From Pararge aegeria (taxonomy: Eukaryota > Arthropoda > Insecta > Lepidoptera > Nymphalidae): a stretch of 64,000 bases of DNA. The DNA lies in assembly GCF_905163445.1 (NCBI RefSeq), contig NC_053191.1:992001-1056000 (forward strand), written 5' to 3'. The notes under the pieces were generated by a model. It had not been told where the DNA came from and did no database searches. It saw nothing but the letters and a program-made list of their open reading frames with translations. A program made the translations under genes and the position numbers. Numbering within the stretch: position 1 is the first letter of the stretch; each line of letters starts with the position of its first letter. Shown in pieces: positions 38,613 through 48,377 of this stretch.

Positions 38613-38684
38613 CTTTGAAAAACACTACGGTTAGCCTAACCGTAGTGTTTTTCAAAGCACATGTTACATGATGTAACATGTGCT
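38613..38684. repeat. two back-to-back perfect palindromes
   Basis: 38613-38634 is the exact reverse complement of 38636-38657 (22-bp arms, one-base spacer; arm CTTTGAAAAACACTACGG..). Overlapping its end, 38656-38669 is the exact reverse complement of 38671-38684 (14-bp arms, one-base spacer; arm AGCACATGTTACAT). The second ends at CTTGG of LINE A coding sequence. Confidence 0.95.
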
Positions 38685-38915
38685 TGGAAGCATCCGGCTC
38701 AACTTTCATCTCTCACAAGATAGAAAAATGAATGTTAAAATGTTCATGTAAATTAGTTGATGTTGGAAAAGAGCGATTGCTGAATTTCTTGTCGGATTCG
38801 TCTTGGTGAAATCTGCCTTCCGAACCGGTGGTAGAGTCACTACAAACAGACAGACTTGACGTTTCAAAAGTGCTTATAGAGCATACTTGAAACAAATTAA
38901 TTGTCGATTTTTGAA
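38681..38915 (+). repeat. LINE family A 3' tail
   Basis: Starts GCTTGGAAGCATCCGGCTC, then CATCTCTCACAAGATAG, the GTAGAGTCACTACAAACAG block and TTGACGTTTCAAAAGTGC. Everything upstream of GCTTGG is replaced by the palindromes. Confidence 0.65.
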
Positions 38916-39142
38916 TATGCCGTATGTCACGTATCAATCGGTAACAATCGCTTCATTTAATAAAGTCTAACTCATGAACTTTCTATGCATCGTGTGCCTG
39001 GAATGAAACTGGTAAAAATATCCTCCAGAGAGGAACAAAGACATTCAGCTGCTTGGAAAGAAATTAAGCATGGCTTATTTCTGATACCTTAGTACTTCCC
39101 CGGCCGAGCTCTGTCACGAAAAGCTCTACTACTACTAACGAT

Positions 39143-39400
39143 ATTTACTTTGGCGCAGTTTGCAGCGACCCTGGTTTCGGAGTCCAGGGACGTGGGTTCG
39201 ATTCCTACAACTGGAAAATGTTTGTGTGATGAGCATGAATGTTTTTGAGTGTCTGGGGTTTATATGTATATTATAAGTATTTATGTATCTTATTCATATA
39301 AATATTCATCAGTCATCTACCCATAACACAAGCTTCGCTGACTTTGGGGCTAGATGGCGATGTGTGTATTTTCGTAGTATATAAATTATTTATATATTTA
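39143..39400 (+). repeat. tRNA-derived SINE (family I), near full length
   Basis: Head TGGCGCAGTTTGCAGCGACC with box B GGGTTCGATTCC, body with CTGGAAAATGTTTGTGTGAT, GGGGCTAGATGGCGATGTG, and an A/T-rich tail ending near 39400. Confidence 0.75.
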
Positions 39401-39872
39401 ATATTAATAATTTATTAAGCTGCCATTTGTCGGACGGTCGAAGTCCAGTGTCATTAATAAAGGTCAGAGGTTTCAACGCATCCGATGGAAAGCCAGCCTA
39501 AAAGCTTGGTGTAGTCGTCCCGTGGGAAATCACACAGATAGTGTGCGAGTAAAGCGACAAGCCACCCTTCGAAGGCCGCAATACCAACAACATATGTTAA
39601 CCTCCGTAACCATATACATTACTATGAGGTCTCACACCGCATACGGGCATACTGAGATACCACCAATTGTAGAATTAAAATAAATATAGCCACTTGTATT
39701 GCCACATGTATCGATTAAGAGTATCTTCGTCACTTACACCTGTTTGTTATGTGTTGCATAATGAAATACAGTAATATGCAGAAATGTTTGACCATCGTAG
39801 AATCCTGCCAAACAGATGGGCCATGCAAGGAGCACGTCTTGCAACATGCTGCCCTGTGCCGTACATCAATTT

Positions 39873-40140
39873 GAGTCCCACATATGTATAATATGTATTA
39901 ATTTTTAAAAGTTTTTATTTATTTTAGATTTTATTTTTTTAGAATGTGACCGGAGAAAACAACGATAATGATGTATACACCTATAATTGATTATTGTAAT
40001 TACACTAGACATAATTTGTAATATAGATAACACATTATTTATTTTTTATGAATGTAGTTACAAATAATTGCTGGTGTGTCTTATGAATAAATACATAAAT
40101 AAATATGAGCTGCAAAATCAATTTCATTTCGATGCCAATG
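39873..40140 (+). repeat. dispersed repeat family F, copy 2
   Basis: Second copy of 37941-38196. Related sequences starting CTTGCAACATGC lie on both sides (39838-39875 and 40142-40185), which suggests it was inserted into, or amplified with, a duplicated flank. Confidence 0.75.
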
Positions 40141-40215
40141 TCTTGCAACATGCCGCCACGTGTGATGTGCCGTTCATAAATTGGAGGCGTAGGTGTTAAG
40201 TCTCATGAGCCTGTA

Positions 40216-40812
40216 ATAACACCGGCAACCACGCCCTTCAGACCGGAACACAGCATTGAAAACAATGCTGCTTAGCGGCAGGAATAACGGCGATAGTACT
40301 TCCTCGGAGGAGCTCTGTCACAAAGAGCCAAAAAAGTTGAGTAAACTAGTCAAGTCAAGTCAAATAATTCTTAATTCAAATAGGCACATAGATGACACTT
40401 TTGATGCGTACATTACATGTAAAATATGACATAGGAGTGAGTTGATGGCGATAAATAAATTCGTCAACTTAAAACTAAAGCTACGAGGGTTCCAAACGCG
40501 CCCTGGTCTAAGAAGAAGACGACAACAAACTTGGCCGGTTGTTATTTTTTTTTCGTTATCACCATCTCACATTAAAACATTAGACGTACGAAGCGTTTTG
40601 CTTCTTCCTTTCTGGTCCGCACCGCAAAGGCCTGGAATGCCCTCCCATCTTCCGTCTTCCCTGATACCTATAATCTGGGTACCTTCAAATCAAGAGTGAA
40701 TAGGCATCTTCTAGGCAAGCGCGCTTCATCTTAGGCTGCATCATCATTTACCATCAGGTGTGATTGCAGTCAAGCACTTGTCTATATACTTAAAAAAAAA
40801 AAAAAAAAAAGA
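40216..40812. repeat. cluster of repeat fragments
   Basis: 40216-40330: ACACCGGCAACCACGCCC / GGAACACAGC block (as near 800). 40340-40580: LINE B tail, minus. 40560-40790: a fragment with TTCTGGTCCGCACCGCAAAGG, GCATCTTCTAGGCAAGCG and a SINE II tail, with an A-run at 40794-40810. Confidence 0.5.
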
Positions 40813-41735
40813 TATCCTCAGAAAATAATACAGGAACCTAACTTGTAATTAACTTTAAGTAAGTACTTACATTTACGATAGTTATTAAGTTTTAACTCAG
40901 AATTGACAAGACACATTTCTAAGCGAGCAAAAATACGAGTAATTAACTAAGATATGCAAATAGTATTTCTTAGTTGTTAAAATAAGTGGTTGAAGTTTAT
41001 TACAAACGTTATGATAATGGTTGTTATCTAAAATACCTAATTATTAAAGCTTACAACGATTATTAGATTACGTGTAACAATATATTTTAAATATTGGACA
41101 TTTTTTATTCTATCCAATTTGATTTATATTACCATGGGTTTTTTTCAAGTTTTTTTTGTACTATGCTTGTGTCATAACTATTTGTGATTCGCTATCCTTA
41201 CATAACCTTACCTACGTTCGTTTCTAATAAATAAAGGGGAAAAAAGGATTATATGATAATTTTTTAATTTCATTTTCAGTTTTCCTTGTTAAAAAAAAAT
41301 GTTTAATAGCCTCAGCTGTCCGCCTTCCGGTACGTACTTCCGGTGTATATTATCAACCGTAATAGATTTTTTTTCAGAATATTTTTCTATTGCCGATGTA
41401 AAAACAAATATATAAATATTGAAAAGAAAAGCAGAAATTTTTTTTTTTTTATTTTTTCCTGTATTTTTATGTGGTGTACAATAAAGGTGTATTCATTCAT
41501 TAAATTATAGTGTTACATTTAAAATGCAATATTTAAAATAAATCTAATGATATAATGTAACGTATGTACACTCAGTTTAGGCGCAGCTATTTTTTTTAAT
41601 TAAATAATTTTGTGAATTTTAAAAACCTAAGTAAGACATCGTAAAATTAGGAATGCTCAAAATCAAAAAAATCATTTACAGAATAAAACATTGCTCTATG
41701 AGGTATTTTTTAAACCTCAAAAAAAAAAATCAAAA
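40813..41735. other. AT-rich, no gene seen
   Basis: A SINE-C tail (TTTTATGTGGTGTACAATAA) lies near 41466-41490. Otherwise no feature was recognised. Confidence 0.3.
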
Positions 41736-42035
41736 TTCATTTTTTTGAAGTAGGCCTAATATAAGCACTTTTTCGGTTCGGAAGGCAGATTCTACCGAGA
41801 AGAAGCCGGCAAGAAACTCAGCAGTTGCTCTTTTCCAACATTAACAATTTATATTTTACAATTTAAAATTCATTTTTCTATCTTGTGAGAGATGAAAGCG
41901 GAGCCGAATGCTTACAAGCAACCTTGTCATTAAGGAATTCATCAATTGTATAATAACGTCGCTGTAATAAATGTGTTTTAACACATTCTTTAAACTTATG
42001 CATTGGTACGTCCAAAATTACCTTATTATATATTA
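41736..42035 (-). repeat. LINE family A 3' end, minus orientation
   Basis: Reverse of the family A end: CAAAATTCATTTTTTTGAAG, AGATTCTACCGAGAAGAAGC, ATCTTGTGAGAGATGAAAGC, TTGTCATTAAGGAATTCATC, ATGCATTGGTACGTCC. It lies 250 bases downstream of the end of secreted gene A. Confidence 0.7.
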
Positions 42036-42275
42036 TAATTATTAAATTAAGTTCATTGTCATTTTCAGTGTTTCTAATAAAATCTGGCAGATAACCTTAC
42101 ATAATCTTAATTTTATTTATACCTAAATATAATTCCAATTAGAAAAAACATAATAATTATTAAAAACTAACATATGCTTAAATATATTAATATTATTTTT
42201 TTTGTTGTATAAATAAAAGTCACTATGCATATTAATTCGTTTATTTATATTTCTTGCATACCGTACTTTACAAAC

Positions 42276-42281
42276 TTTATT
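42276..42281 (-). terminator. polyadenylation signal of secreted gene A
   Basis: AATAAA on the minus strand only six bases past the stop codon of gene A (GTGAAAATAAAGTTTG). A second AATAAA-like motif lies at about 42240. Confidence 0.5.
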
Positions 42282-42287
42282 TTCACA

Positions 42288-44648
42288 TCAAAGAACGGAA
42301 TCACCGTTGATGGCTTTGGCCTTAAGTAGCAGTTTTAATAGTTGTATTAATTTATCTCGCACTCTCGAACTCGTCTTTTGTTTCTCGCTAACCATCATAT
42401 CTTTGTTTGCTATCAATAAAGGAGCTCTATTAGTGGGCCGGTCCGCCATCACCTGTCCAGTGTTTCCATAAGTCACCGTGTTACCCGAAGGATAGGAATT
42501 TTGCCCTGATACGTCTTGATTATAATTTACCGGAACGTATATTTGACCATTATTCGTTTGACGATACAGTTGGGTACTAGGTCTGTTATTTGATATGTAT
42601 TGTTGGTTATTGTTAATAGGTACTAAAATAGTCTGACCATTACTCAAATGACTAGGATTGTTGGCATCAACATTAACAGGTACGTACACTTCGTTGGGGT
42701 TGTTAACTCGCGAATTGACAGGTATGTAAATCTGCCCAGGATTGTAAGATTCAGTATTACCCATTACGTAAACTTGACCAGGGTTCATGGCTCCAGAGTC
42801 ACCAGAAATTTGACCAGGAGTGTTACCTCCATAATTGACGTGTACGTAACCTTGACTAGGACTATTTTCTCTTAAATTGCCAGGTTGATAAGCCTGACTT
42901 GGATTGTTTCGCGCCAAATTGCTAAGTAAGTAAATTTGACCAGGATTGTAAACTGCAGAATTTCCAGGCACATTAACATTACCGGGATTGTAAGCTCCTG
43001 AATTGCCAGTTACGTAAACTTCACGAGGAATATTTACCCCAGAATTCCCTGGTATGTAGACTTGACTAGGATTGTTAACCCCAATACTGCCCGGTACGTA
43101 AACTTGTCCAAGATTCATCGCTATGGAGTCGTTAGGTACGTAAAATTGGCCAGAATTTTGAGCTCCAGAGGGTACGAACACTTGAACAGGAATATTATGC
43201 CCAAACCTGTCAGCTTCGTAAATTTGCTTAGGATTATTAATTCTAGTATTTCCAGAATCAAAAATTTTACTATGATCGTTAGCTTGACCAACATTATTAG
43301 CCTCAGAAATACCAGCCACAGAGACTGGACCTAGATTGCTAGGATCAGCTGTCTGAACTTTACCAGAACCGCTAACTTGAGAATCGCCAGAACCTTGAAC
43401 TTGATCGGGGTTGTGGGCTCCTGTATCGCTAGAAACATAAAGTTGACCAGGTTCGTTAGATACAGTTTCACTGGGCAACTTAACTTGAGGATTGACAGTT
43501 GGAGAATTCCCGAGGAATTTAATTTGACTGTTAATTTCAGAATTGCCAAAAGACGGCCCTTGTACAGATTTGCTGGCTGCTGAATCACCAGAAACGTAAA
43601 GTTTACCAGGATTGTTAGATTGAGACTCGCCAGAAAAATGCACTTTACTGGGATTGATATCTGGTGTATTGCTTGGTAATAAAATCTGACCAGATTCAGA
43701 ACTACCAGGTACCTTGGCTTGAACAGTTTGATAGGCTCTTGAATCATTAGAAACGTATTCTTTAGCAGGATTTTTAACCCCAGAATCACAAGCCACGAAA
43801 ACTTGGTCAGGCTTAAGAAGCTCTGAATTGCCATTCTCGTTGTTATGTGAGCCTTGATTGGTTGATACAGGAATAGTTTGTTCATTTTTTGGTGTGACAT
43901 TATCCTTTTTATTGCCATTGTTCTCACCGGTAGAAGTTATATTTGGTAAATTATGCTGTATCTCTAAATTTGCATTTTGGTCGTCAGAAAAAACAATAGA
44001 ATCTGGATATTTACTAAGACCCACATCAGCGACATTGGCTTTGACCTGAGGATCAATCTTTAGTTTACTCTTCTCGATATCATCATCACTTATTTGTGGA
44101 TGCATTTTCTCATGTTTAACTGTACCGACTTTTTCTACCTCGACACAATTTTGCGGAAGTGATTCTTTTATGACAGTATTATTTGTTACATTATTATTCC
44201 TTCCTTCTTCATACTCGAGTGCTGCTTTACTAGTGGCTGAAAGAGGACTGTCTTGCAAGTTCTTATTTTGTTCAGTTTGCATACTTTGCCCGTTAGTATT
44301 TACTGTATCTATAAAATTTCCATTATTAAACGGAATTCCACTCTCATGCCTATTTATATCATGAATAGCTAATGTTTGAGCTTTAGGAACTGCAAAACTA
44401 TCATCATATCGATCTGCGTAGTTCATTTTTGGATTGTTATCCCCCTGTCCATAGTTTCCTTCTCGTGCATTAATTCTCCCTTGTCCTATATCTCCATTGA
44501 GATTTTGAAAATATGGTCCGGGCTCATTAAACATGCCTTCATGAAAATTAGGAAATTTATTGTGATTTTGATAGTGGTGACGATAGTCGCCATGATGATG
44601 AAGGTGATGACTCTTTACTATAACCACTCCGAGGAAGAGTAAGTAGAT
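42288..44648 (-). CDS. secreted gene A, exon 2
   Basis: A single 787-codon exon including the stop, opening IYLLFLGVVIVKSHH. It begins right after TTTTTTCCAG, so the seven codons before the first GTG belong to the signal peptide. Codon positions keep the 14-residue repeat over more than a kilobase without a stop, whereas open frames in the other strands and frames here are shadows of this repeat. Confidence 0.93.
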   Translation of the reverse strand: MYLLFLGVVIVKSHHLHHHGDYRHHYQNHNKFPNFHEGMFNEPGPYFQNLNGDIGQGRINAREGNYGQGDNNPKMNYADRYDDSFAVPKAQTLAIHDINRHESGIPFNNGNFIDTVNTNGQSMQTEQNKNLQDSPLSATSKAALEYEEGRNNNVTNNTVIKESLPQNCVEVEKVGTVKHEKMHPQISDDDIEKSKLKIDPQVKANVADVGLSKYPDSIVFSDDQNANLEIQHNLPNITSTGENNGNKKDNVTPKNEQTIPVSTNQGSHNNENGNSELLKPDQVFVACDSGVKNPAKEYVSNDSRAYQTVQAKVPGSSESGQILLPSNTPDINPSKVHFSGESQSNNPGKLYVSGDSAASKSVQGPSFGNSEINSQIKFLGNSPTVNPQVKLPSETVSNEPGQLYVSSDTGAHNPDQVQGSGDSQVSGSGKVQTADPSNLGPVSVAGISEANNVGQANDHSKIFDSGNTRINNPKQIYEADRFGHNIPVQVFVPSGAQNSGQFYVPNDSIAMNLGQVYVPGSIGVNNPSQVYIPGNSGVNIPREVYVTGNSGAYNPGNVNVPGNSAVYNPGQIYLLSNLARNNPSQAYQPGNLRENSPSQGYVHVNYGGNTPGQISGDSGAMNPGQVYVMGNTESYNPGQIYIPVNSRVNNPNEVYVPVNVDANNPSHLSNGQTILVPINNNQQYISNNRPSTQLYRQTNNGQIYVPVNYNQDVSGQNSYPSGNTVTYGNTGQVMADRPTNRAPLLIANKDMMVSEKQKTSSRVRDKLIQLLKLLLKAKAINGDSVL

Positions 44649-45606
44649 CTGGAAAAAATATATTTATTTACTCTTTTCAATAATAAGATTCTAATTTATC
44701 GGAATGTGGTCGCCTAATAGCAACATATACATATGTGTGATAGGCCTACATAACAAAAAAAAATTACCAAATTGTTACAACTGAAATTTTAATGTTAAAT
44801 AGTTATGTTTTATGAAACTGTCTTACCTATAAGCACCATAAGATTAGTTAAATGTTAATGAAGATGAAAAATACACCATTCTCGCCCAATATTTAACTCA
44901 CGAGTTGCAATAAATTACTTATTATTTATTTTTTTTACTTATTTTACGCAAAAACTTTTTACACTGAAACTAGACTAGGAACTTGACAAACCGACATGCG
45001 AATCTGAAAAATACAAGTTCTGGTTCACAATTTTGCATTGCTTTTTAAGATTGTTATAACGAAGAAAAAACTTTTTAAAGAAAATATAATGAAGTTGTAA
45101 ACAAATACAAAAACGATCAGAACTTAAATTAAACCAAAACAGAAATAACCAAATAGCTGTACTAATATTGCCGCGAAAACTTATTTTGCCACACACATTT
45201 TACCGTAGGTAGTAAGTAAGGTTGAACCATCACGCTCTTAAGTGAAAGGCTCGATCGGGTAAACTTGCGACAGCCGAGTGTACGCGGGAAAGAAAGATAC
45301 AGTCAGCTGCGTGCTGTTGTGTCGTAATAATCGTCTTTATTAATTAAATAATTGTTATTGGTACTTAATAATAATTATTTGGTTTACATTGTTAGTTTAG
45401 TGCATGCAGTTAGCGGTTTAACGTACTAATATTATATATTGAATAAACTTTGTAATCATTAAAACAGTATAAAAATCAGAGTAATTTGCATTGTTTTCAC
45501 TGAAGGGAACATGGTTTATAAAGCACATTCGCTTAAATTTCAGTTGTTTAGAAAATCACCAAAAATAAAATATTATATTCGTACCCACCCGTATTATCAC
45601 CGCCAT
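42288..45606 (-). CDS. secreted gene A: 792-aa Asn/Gly/Pro tandem-repeat protein
   Basis: Family unknown to me. The coding sequence joins 45589-45606 (M A V I I R) to 42288-44648 in phase 0, with donor GTGGGT and acceptor TTTTTTCCAG. Residues 1-19 form a signal peptide (MAVIIRIYLLFLGVVIVKS), so the product should be secreted. A His-rich start (about 20-45) and an acidic Asn-rich region follow. Residues about 290-670 are some 27 diverged copies of a 14-residue repeat near YVPGNSGANNPGQV. The C-terminal part holds a block shared with gene B (NGQTILVP, TNNGQIYVPVNYN, PTNRAPLLIANKD) and a private basic tail (RVRDKLIQLLKLLLKAKA). Almost no Cys. Gene B is its neighbour and paralogue. The repeats recall silk, glue or cuticle proteins, but that is inference. 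Confidence 0.85.
45178..45365 (+). repeat. dispersed repeat family E, in intron 1 of gene A
   Basis: AAACTTATTTTG, CCGTAGGTAGTAAGTAAGG, AGAAAGATACAGTCAGCTGC and AATAATCGTCTTTA match 13560-13790. It lies between the two coding exons of gene A. Confidence 0.55.
45589..45606 (-). CDS. secreted gene A, six-codon exon 1
   Basis: ATG GCG GTG ATA ATA CGG followed by GTGGGT. It was found by its likeness to exon 1 of gene B: the 18 bases before each ATG are nearly the same (CTCATTTTTCATTTCACT here, CTCATTTCTCATTCCACT there). The donor is weaker than usual (GTGGGT), and the codon content has drifted from MKVTAQ, so this start needs transcript support. Confidence 0.7.
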
Positions 45607-45899
45607 AGTGAAATGAAAAATGAGCTTTTCAATATACATGTTACCCCTTCGTTCGTAACTACGAGTATTTTGGATGTCCGTATCTTGACAAATATAGCTC
45701 CAATCAATAAATTTCCACGCGTCAATAAATAACTAATGTCGATAATATAGAGTTCCTAATCGTTCGGAAAATGTTTCTATCTGAACATTAAAAAACCGCA
45801 ATAATCAAACTACTATTAATTGGGATTTAATGATTCAATACATTTATATTCACGTATACATATTAGTGAAGCGTCGATGTTCAGGCGTAAGTAAGAGTT

Positions 45900-46140
45900 T
45901 TATGTATTTATTTTAAAACCCGCAAGTGCGAGTCAGACACGCGCACCAACGGTTTTATTTCCGGTGGTAAGTGATGATGCAGTCTGAGATGGTAGCGGGC
46001 TAATCTTCTAGGGAGTATGGTAGCCATTCCACTAATCGGTTTGTACGCGACATCGCACCGGAACACTAAATCGCTTAGCGGCACGTCTTTGTCGGTAGGG
46101 TGGTAACTAGTCACGGCCAAAGCCTCCCAATAACAATGAA
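45900..46140 (-). repeat. SINE-like family II, minus orientation
   Basis: Reverse of the 5200-5460 element: GTGGTAAGTGATGATGCAGT, GAGATGGTAGCGGGCTAAT, ACATCGCACCGGAACACTAA, ACGGCCAAAGCCTCCCA. Confidence 0.65.
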
Positions 46141-46269
46141 AATGACGAATAATTTTCCGCAGTTTATTAACCTAAAAACCGCAAAAAAACCTTTACTGAA
46201 TGAAAACCCCTCAGTGAAAATTTTTGGTACGGAATCCACTGGGACTTGCAGCATTCCGATGGTGTTCCG

Positions 46270-46660
46270 AACCATCATACGGACATAAATTAGTGATATC
46301 TGAATATCGTCTGCGAAAAGTGCAGAACTCCTTTGTGGGGTCTTATACAACATGATTCCTAAGGTAATTCTGGAGCTACCAATGCATGCATTTAAAAAAA
46401 TGTGTATAAACACATCTAATACAGCGAGGTTACTATTACTTTGATGAATTTCTTAATGAATGACATTGGAAGCAGCCAACTTAGCTCTCATTTCCCGCAA
46501 GATAGAAAAATGATTGTAAATGTTAATGTTGTAAAAGAGCAACTATTGAGTTTCTTGCAAGTAGAATCTGCTTTCCGAACAGATGGTAAAGTGAATACGA
46601 ACATACACACTTGAAGTTTCAAAAGTGCTTATAAAGTAGGCCTAGTTGAAATAAATCTGA
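46270..46660 (+). repeat. LINE family A 3' end, decayed
   Basis: Reads ATATCGTCTGCGAAAAGTGC, CTACCAATGCATGCATTTAA, GATGAATTTCTTAATGAATG, TTTCCCGCAAGATAG, then the 3' UTR to AATAAATCTGATTGATGG. Frameshifts break the coding part. Confidence 0.65.
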
Positions 46661-46664
46661 TTGA

Positions 46665-47040
46665 TGGCTAGAGACCAGATGGTATGACTATAGTGCCGTG
46701 GCCGATGGTACGTGCGCTGGTGTGGGATGCGACCTGCGTTGATACGTTGGCAGCTTGTCACTTGCCGAGTATGCTCAAAAAAGTGGCAGCATCTGCCGAA
46801 TGCTCAAATGCTTAAGCGCCGTAAATACTCCATTATTTGTTATGACTAGGGCTTTGCGGCGCTTGCGTTTGAGACTGTGGGCCCATGGTCTTCGGACACG
46901 AAGAATTTTATTAACATCGTGTCCCAAAAATCGGTCTTGACATCTGGTGACCCAACAGCTGGCGCTTATTTAGCCCAACGGCTAAGTCTAGCAATTCAAA
47001 GGGGCAATATCGCCAGCATTTTGGGTATGATGCCCATAAG
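46665..47040 (+). pseudogene. second decayed copy of the RPDGMT..DATCVDTLA fragment
   Basis: Across shifting frames it spells GACCAGATGGTATGAC (RPDGM), GGGATGCGACCTGCGTTGAT (WDATCVDTLA), then GPWSSDTKNFINIVSQKSVL and GDPTAGAYLAQRLSLAIQRG, NIASILGMMP. At least two frameshifts. Same family as 4215-4740, from which it is well diverged. Confidence 0.55.
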
Positions 47041-47089
47041 TCTGTCAGTAAGAAGGCTTATATTTTTGTGTTTACTTATTTTGGATTTA

Positions 47090-47490
47090 ATACCAACTTG
47101 CAGTGCAGTACACTAGACTCCATAAAACTAGTAATTTATTCAAAGGATATTGTATACTATTTAACAATAAATTACCGGGATATCTCTAAAAAAGTTCAAA
47201 GTTTGTATTAAGCGAAAGCTTATAGAAAAGTCATATTATAGTATAAATGGTTGGTCCTTAAATATTTTCAAATGACAATGTGAGATGGTCATAACAAAAA
47301 GAACAACCGGCTAAGTTTGTTGTGGGCTTCTTCTTAGACCAGGGCGCTTTTGGAACCCTAGTAGCTTTAGTTTTAAGGTTACGAATGATAGTTATCGCCA
47401 TCACTACTCACGGCTATGTACACATTTTGTATGTAAAAGCGCCATCTACGTGCCTAATTGAATAAAGAAATATTTTTTACTCTATGCGAA
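47090..47490 (+). repeat. LINE family B 3' end, decayed
   Basis: CTTGCAGTGCAGTACACTAG, AATAAATTACCGGGATATCT, AGCGAAAGCTTATAGAAAAG, GTTGTGGGCTTCTTCTTAG, GCGCCATCTACGTGCC, AATAAAGAAATATTTTT. Confidence 0.65.
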
Positions 47491-48377
47491 TTAATAGCTA
47501 GTCTAGTCTAGCTTTACTATTCATACGGTTAATTTAAACATCATTTATTATCCATACTAATAATATAAAAGCGACCGATCTTCAAACAAATACCTCATTA
47601 TTATTTGTAGCCTGGACAGTAGTTTAGGATACTTTTACCCAGGGAGAGTAAGAAATTCCTACAGGATTAAAAAGTAAAACGACACATAATAGGTAAGTAT
47701 AGCTTTCTTTATTTTTATCATTTTTTTTAAATTACATTAGCTAGTTAATTATAATGTTAGGCCGCAGGTAGTAATAAATTTAATCCAAAATCTTCAAGAT
47801 GGCAGATTGAATTTAGTACTATCCTTATGTAGATAAGGATAGGAAAGAGTATAAAAAGGATTATCATCATCCGCAGCCTATTGTGCCCACACATTGGAGA
47901 GACGGTTTTAGAGTACCACCACGCTGCTCCACTGTGGATTGGTGGGTTTTAACGACTTTTATCATGTTATAATAACCGGAGCCGACATTTGTCAGATAAC
48001 GTGCTCTACATGGGAGAGCACGTTATCTAGTTCACGTTATCTAGTTCATCTAGATCACGTTATCACGAGCAAGTTATAGGAAATAGGCGGTTATTTCCTA
48101 ATTCCGACTTCATAATTTCTGAATTTTCTATGGTCTGGTCTGGTGGGAGGCAGTCAAGGCCTAACTTGTAGTGGAATAAAAAAAACACAAATACCTTACA
48201 TTGTTTGGCTGACCTGCGATTCGAACCCACGAACTCGTCTCGATAAACATACTAACCACTAGAACACAAAATGATAGTAATTTTCCATTCATTGAGAACA
48301 GAAGATATTGGACTAAATTTCTTATTAATTACGGCTTTTAGTCTTCTTGGCTATAACTTTACCTTTTTGATATTCAT
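47491..48377. other. intergenic between genes A and B
   Basis: Includes a hairpin at 47994-48028, a SINE II fragment at about 48115-48190 and a tRNA-like SINE head (minus) at about 48205-48260 (CTGCGATTCGAACCCACG). No further gene seen. Confidence 0.4.
47994..48028. repeat. 14-bp perfect inverted repeat followed by repeats of its arm
   Basis: AGATAACGTGCTCT (47994-48007) and AGAGCACGTTATCT (48015-48028), spacer seven bases. CACGTTATC then recurs twice more within the next 40 bases (48034-48042, 48057-48065). Confidence 0.8.

Noticed and set aside
39143..39230. possible tRNA gene (GGTTCGATTCC)
   Set aside because: It continues into the family I SINE body found in several other places.
43331..43927. 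198-codon minus-strand open frame within gene A
   Set aside because: It is the same strand in another frame, rich in Leu/Ile/Lys because of the repeat's codon pattern. Gene A has the signal peptide, splice sites and paralogue support.
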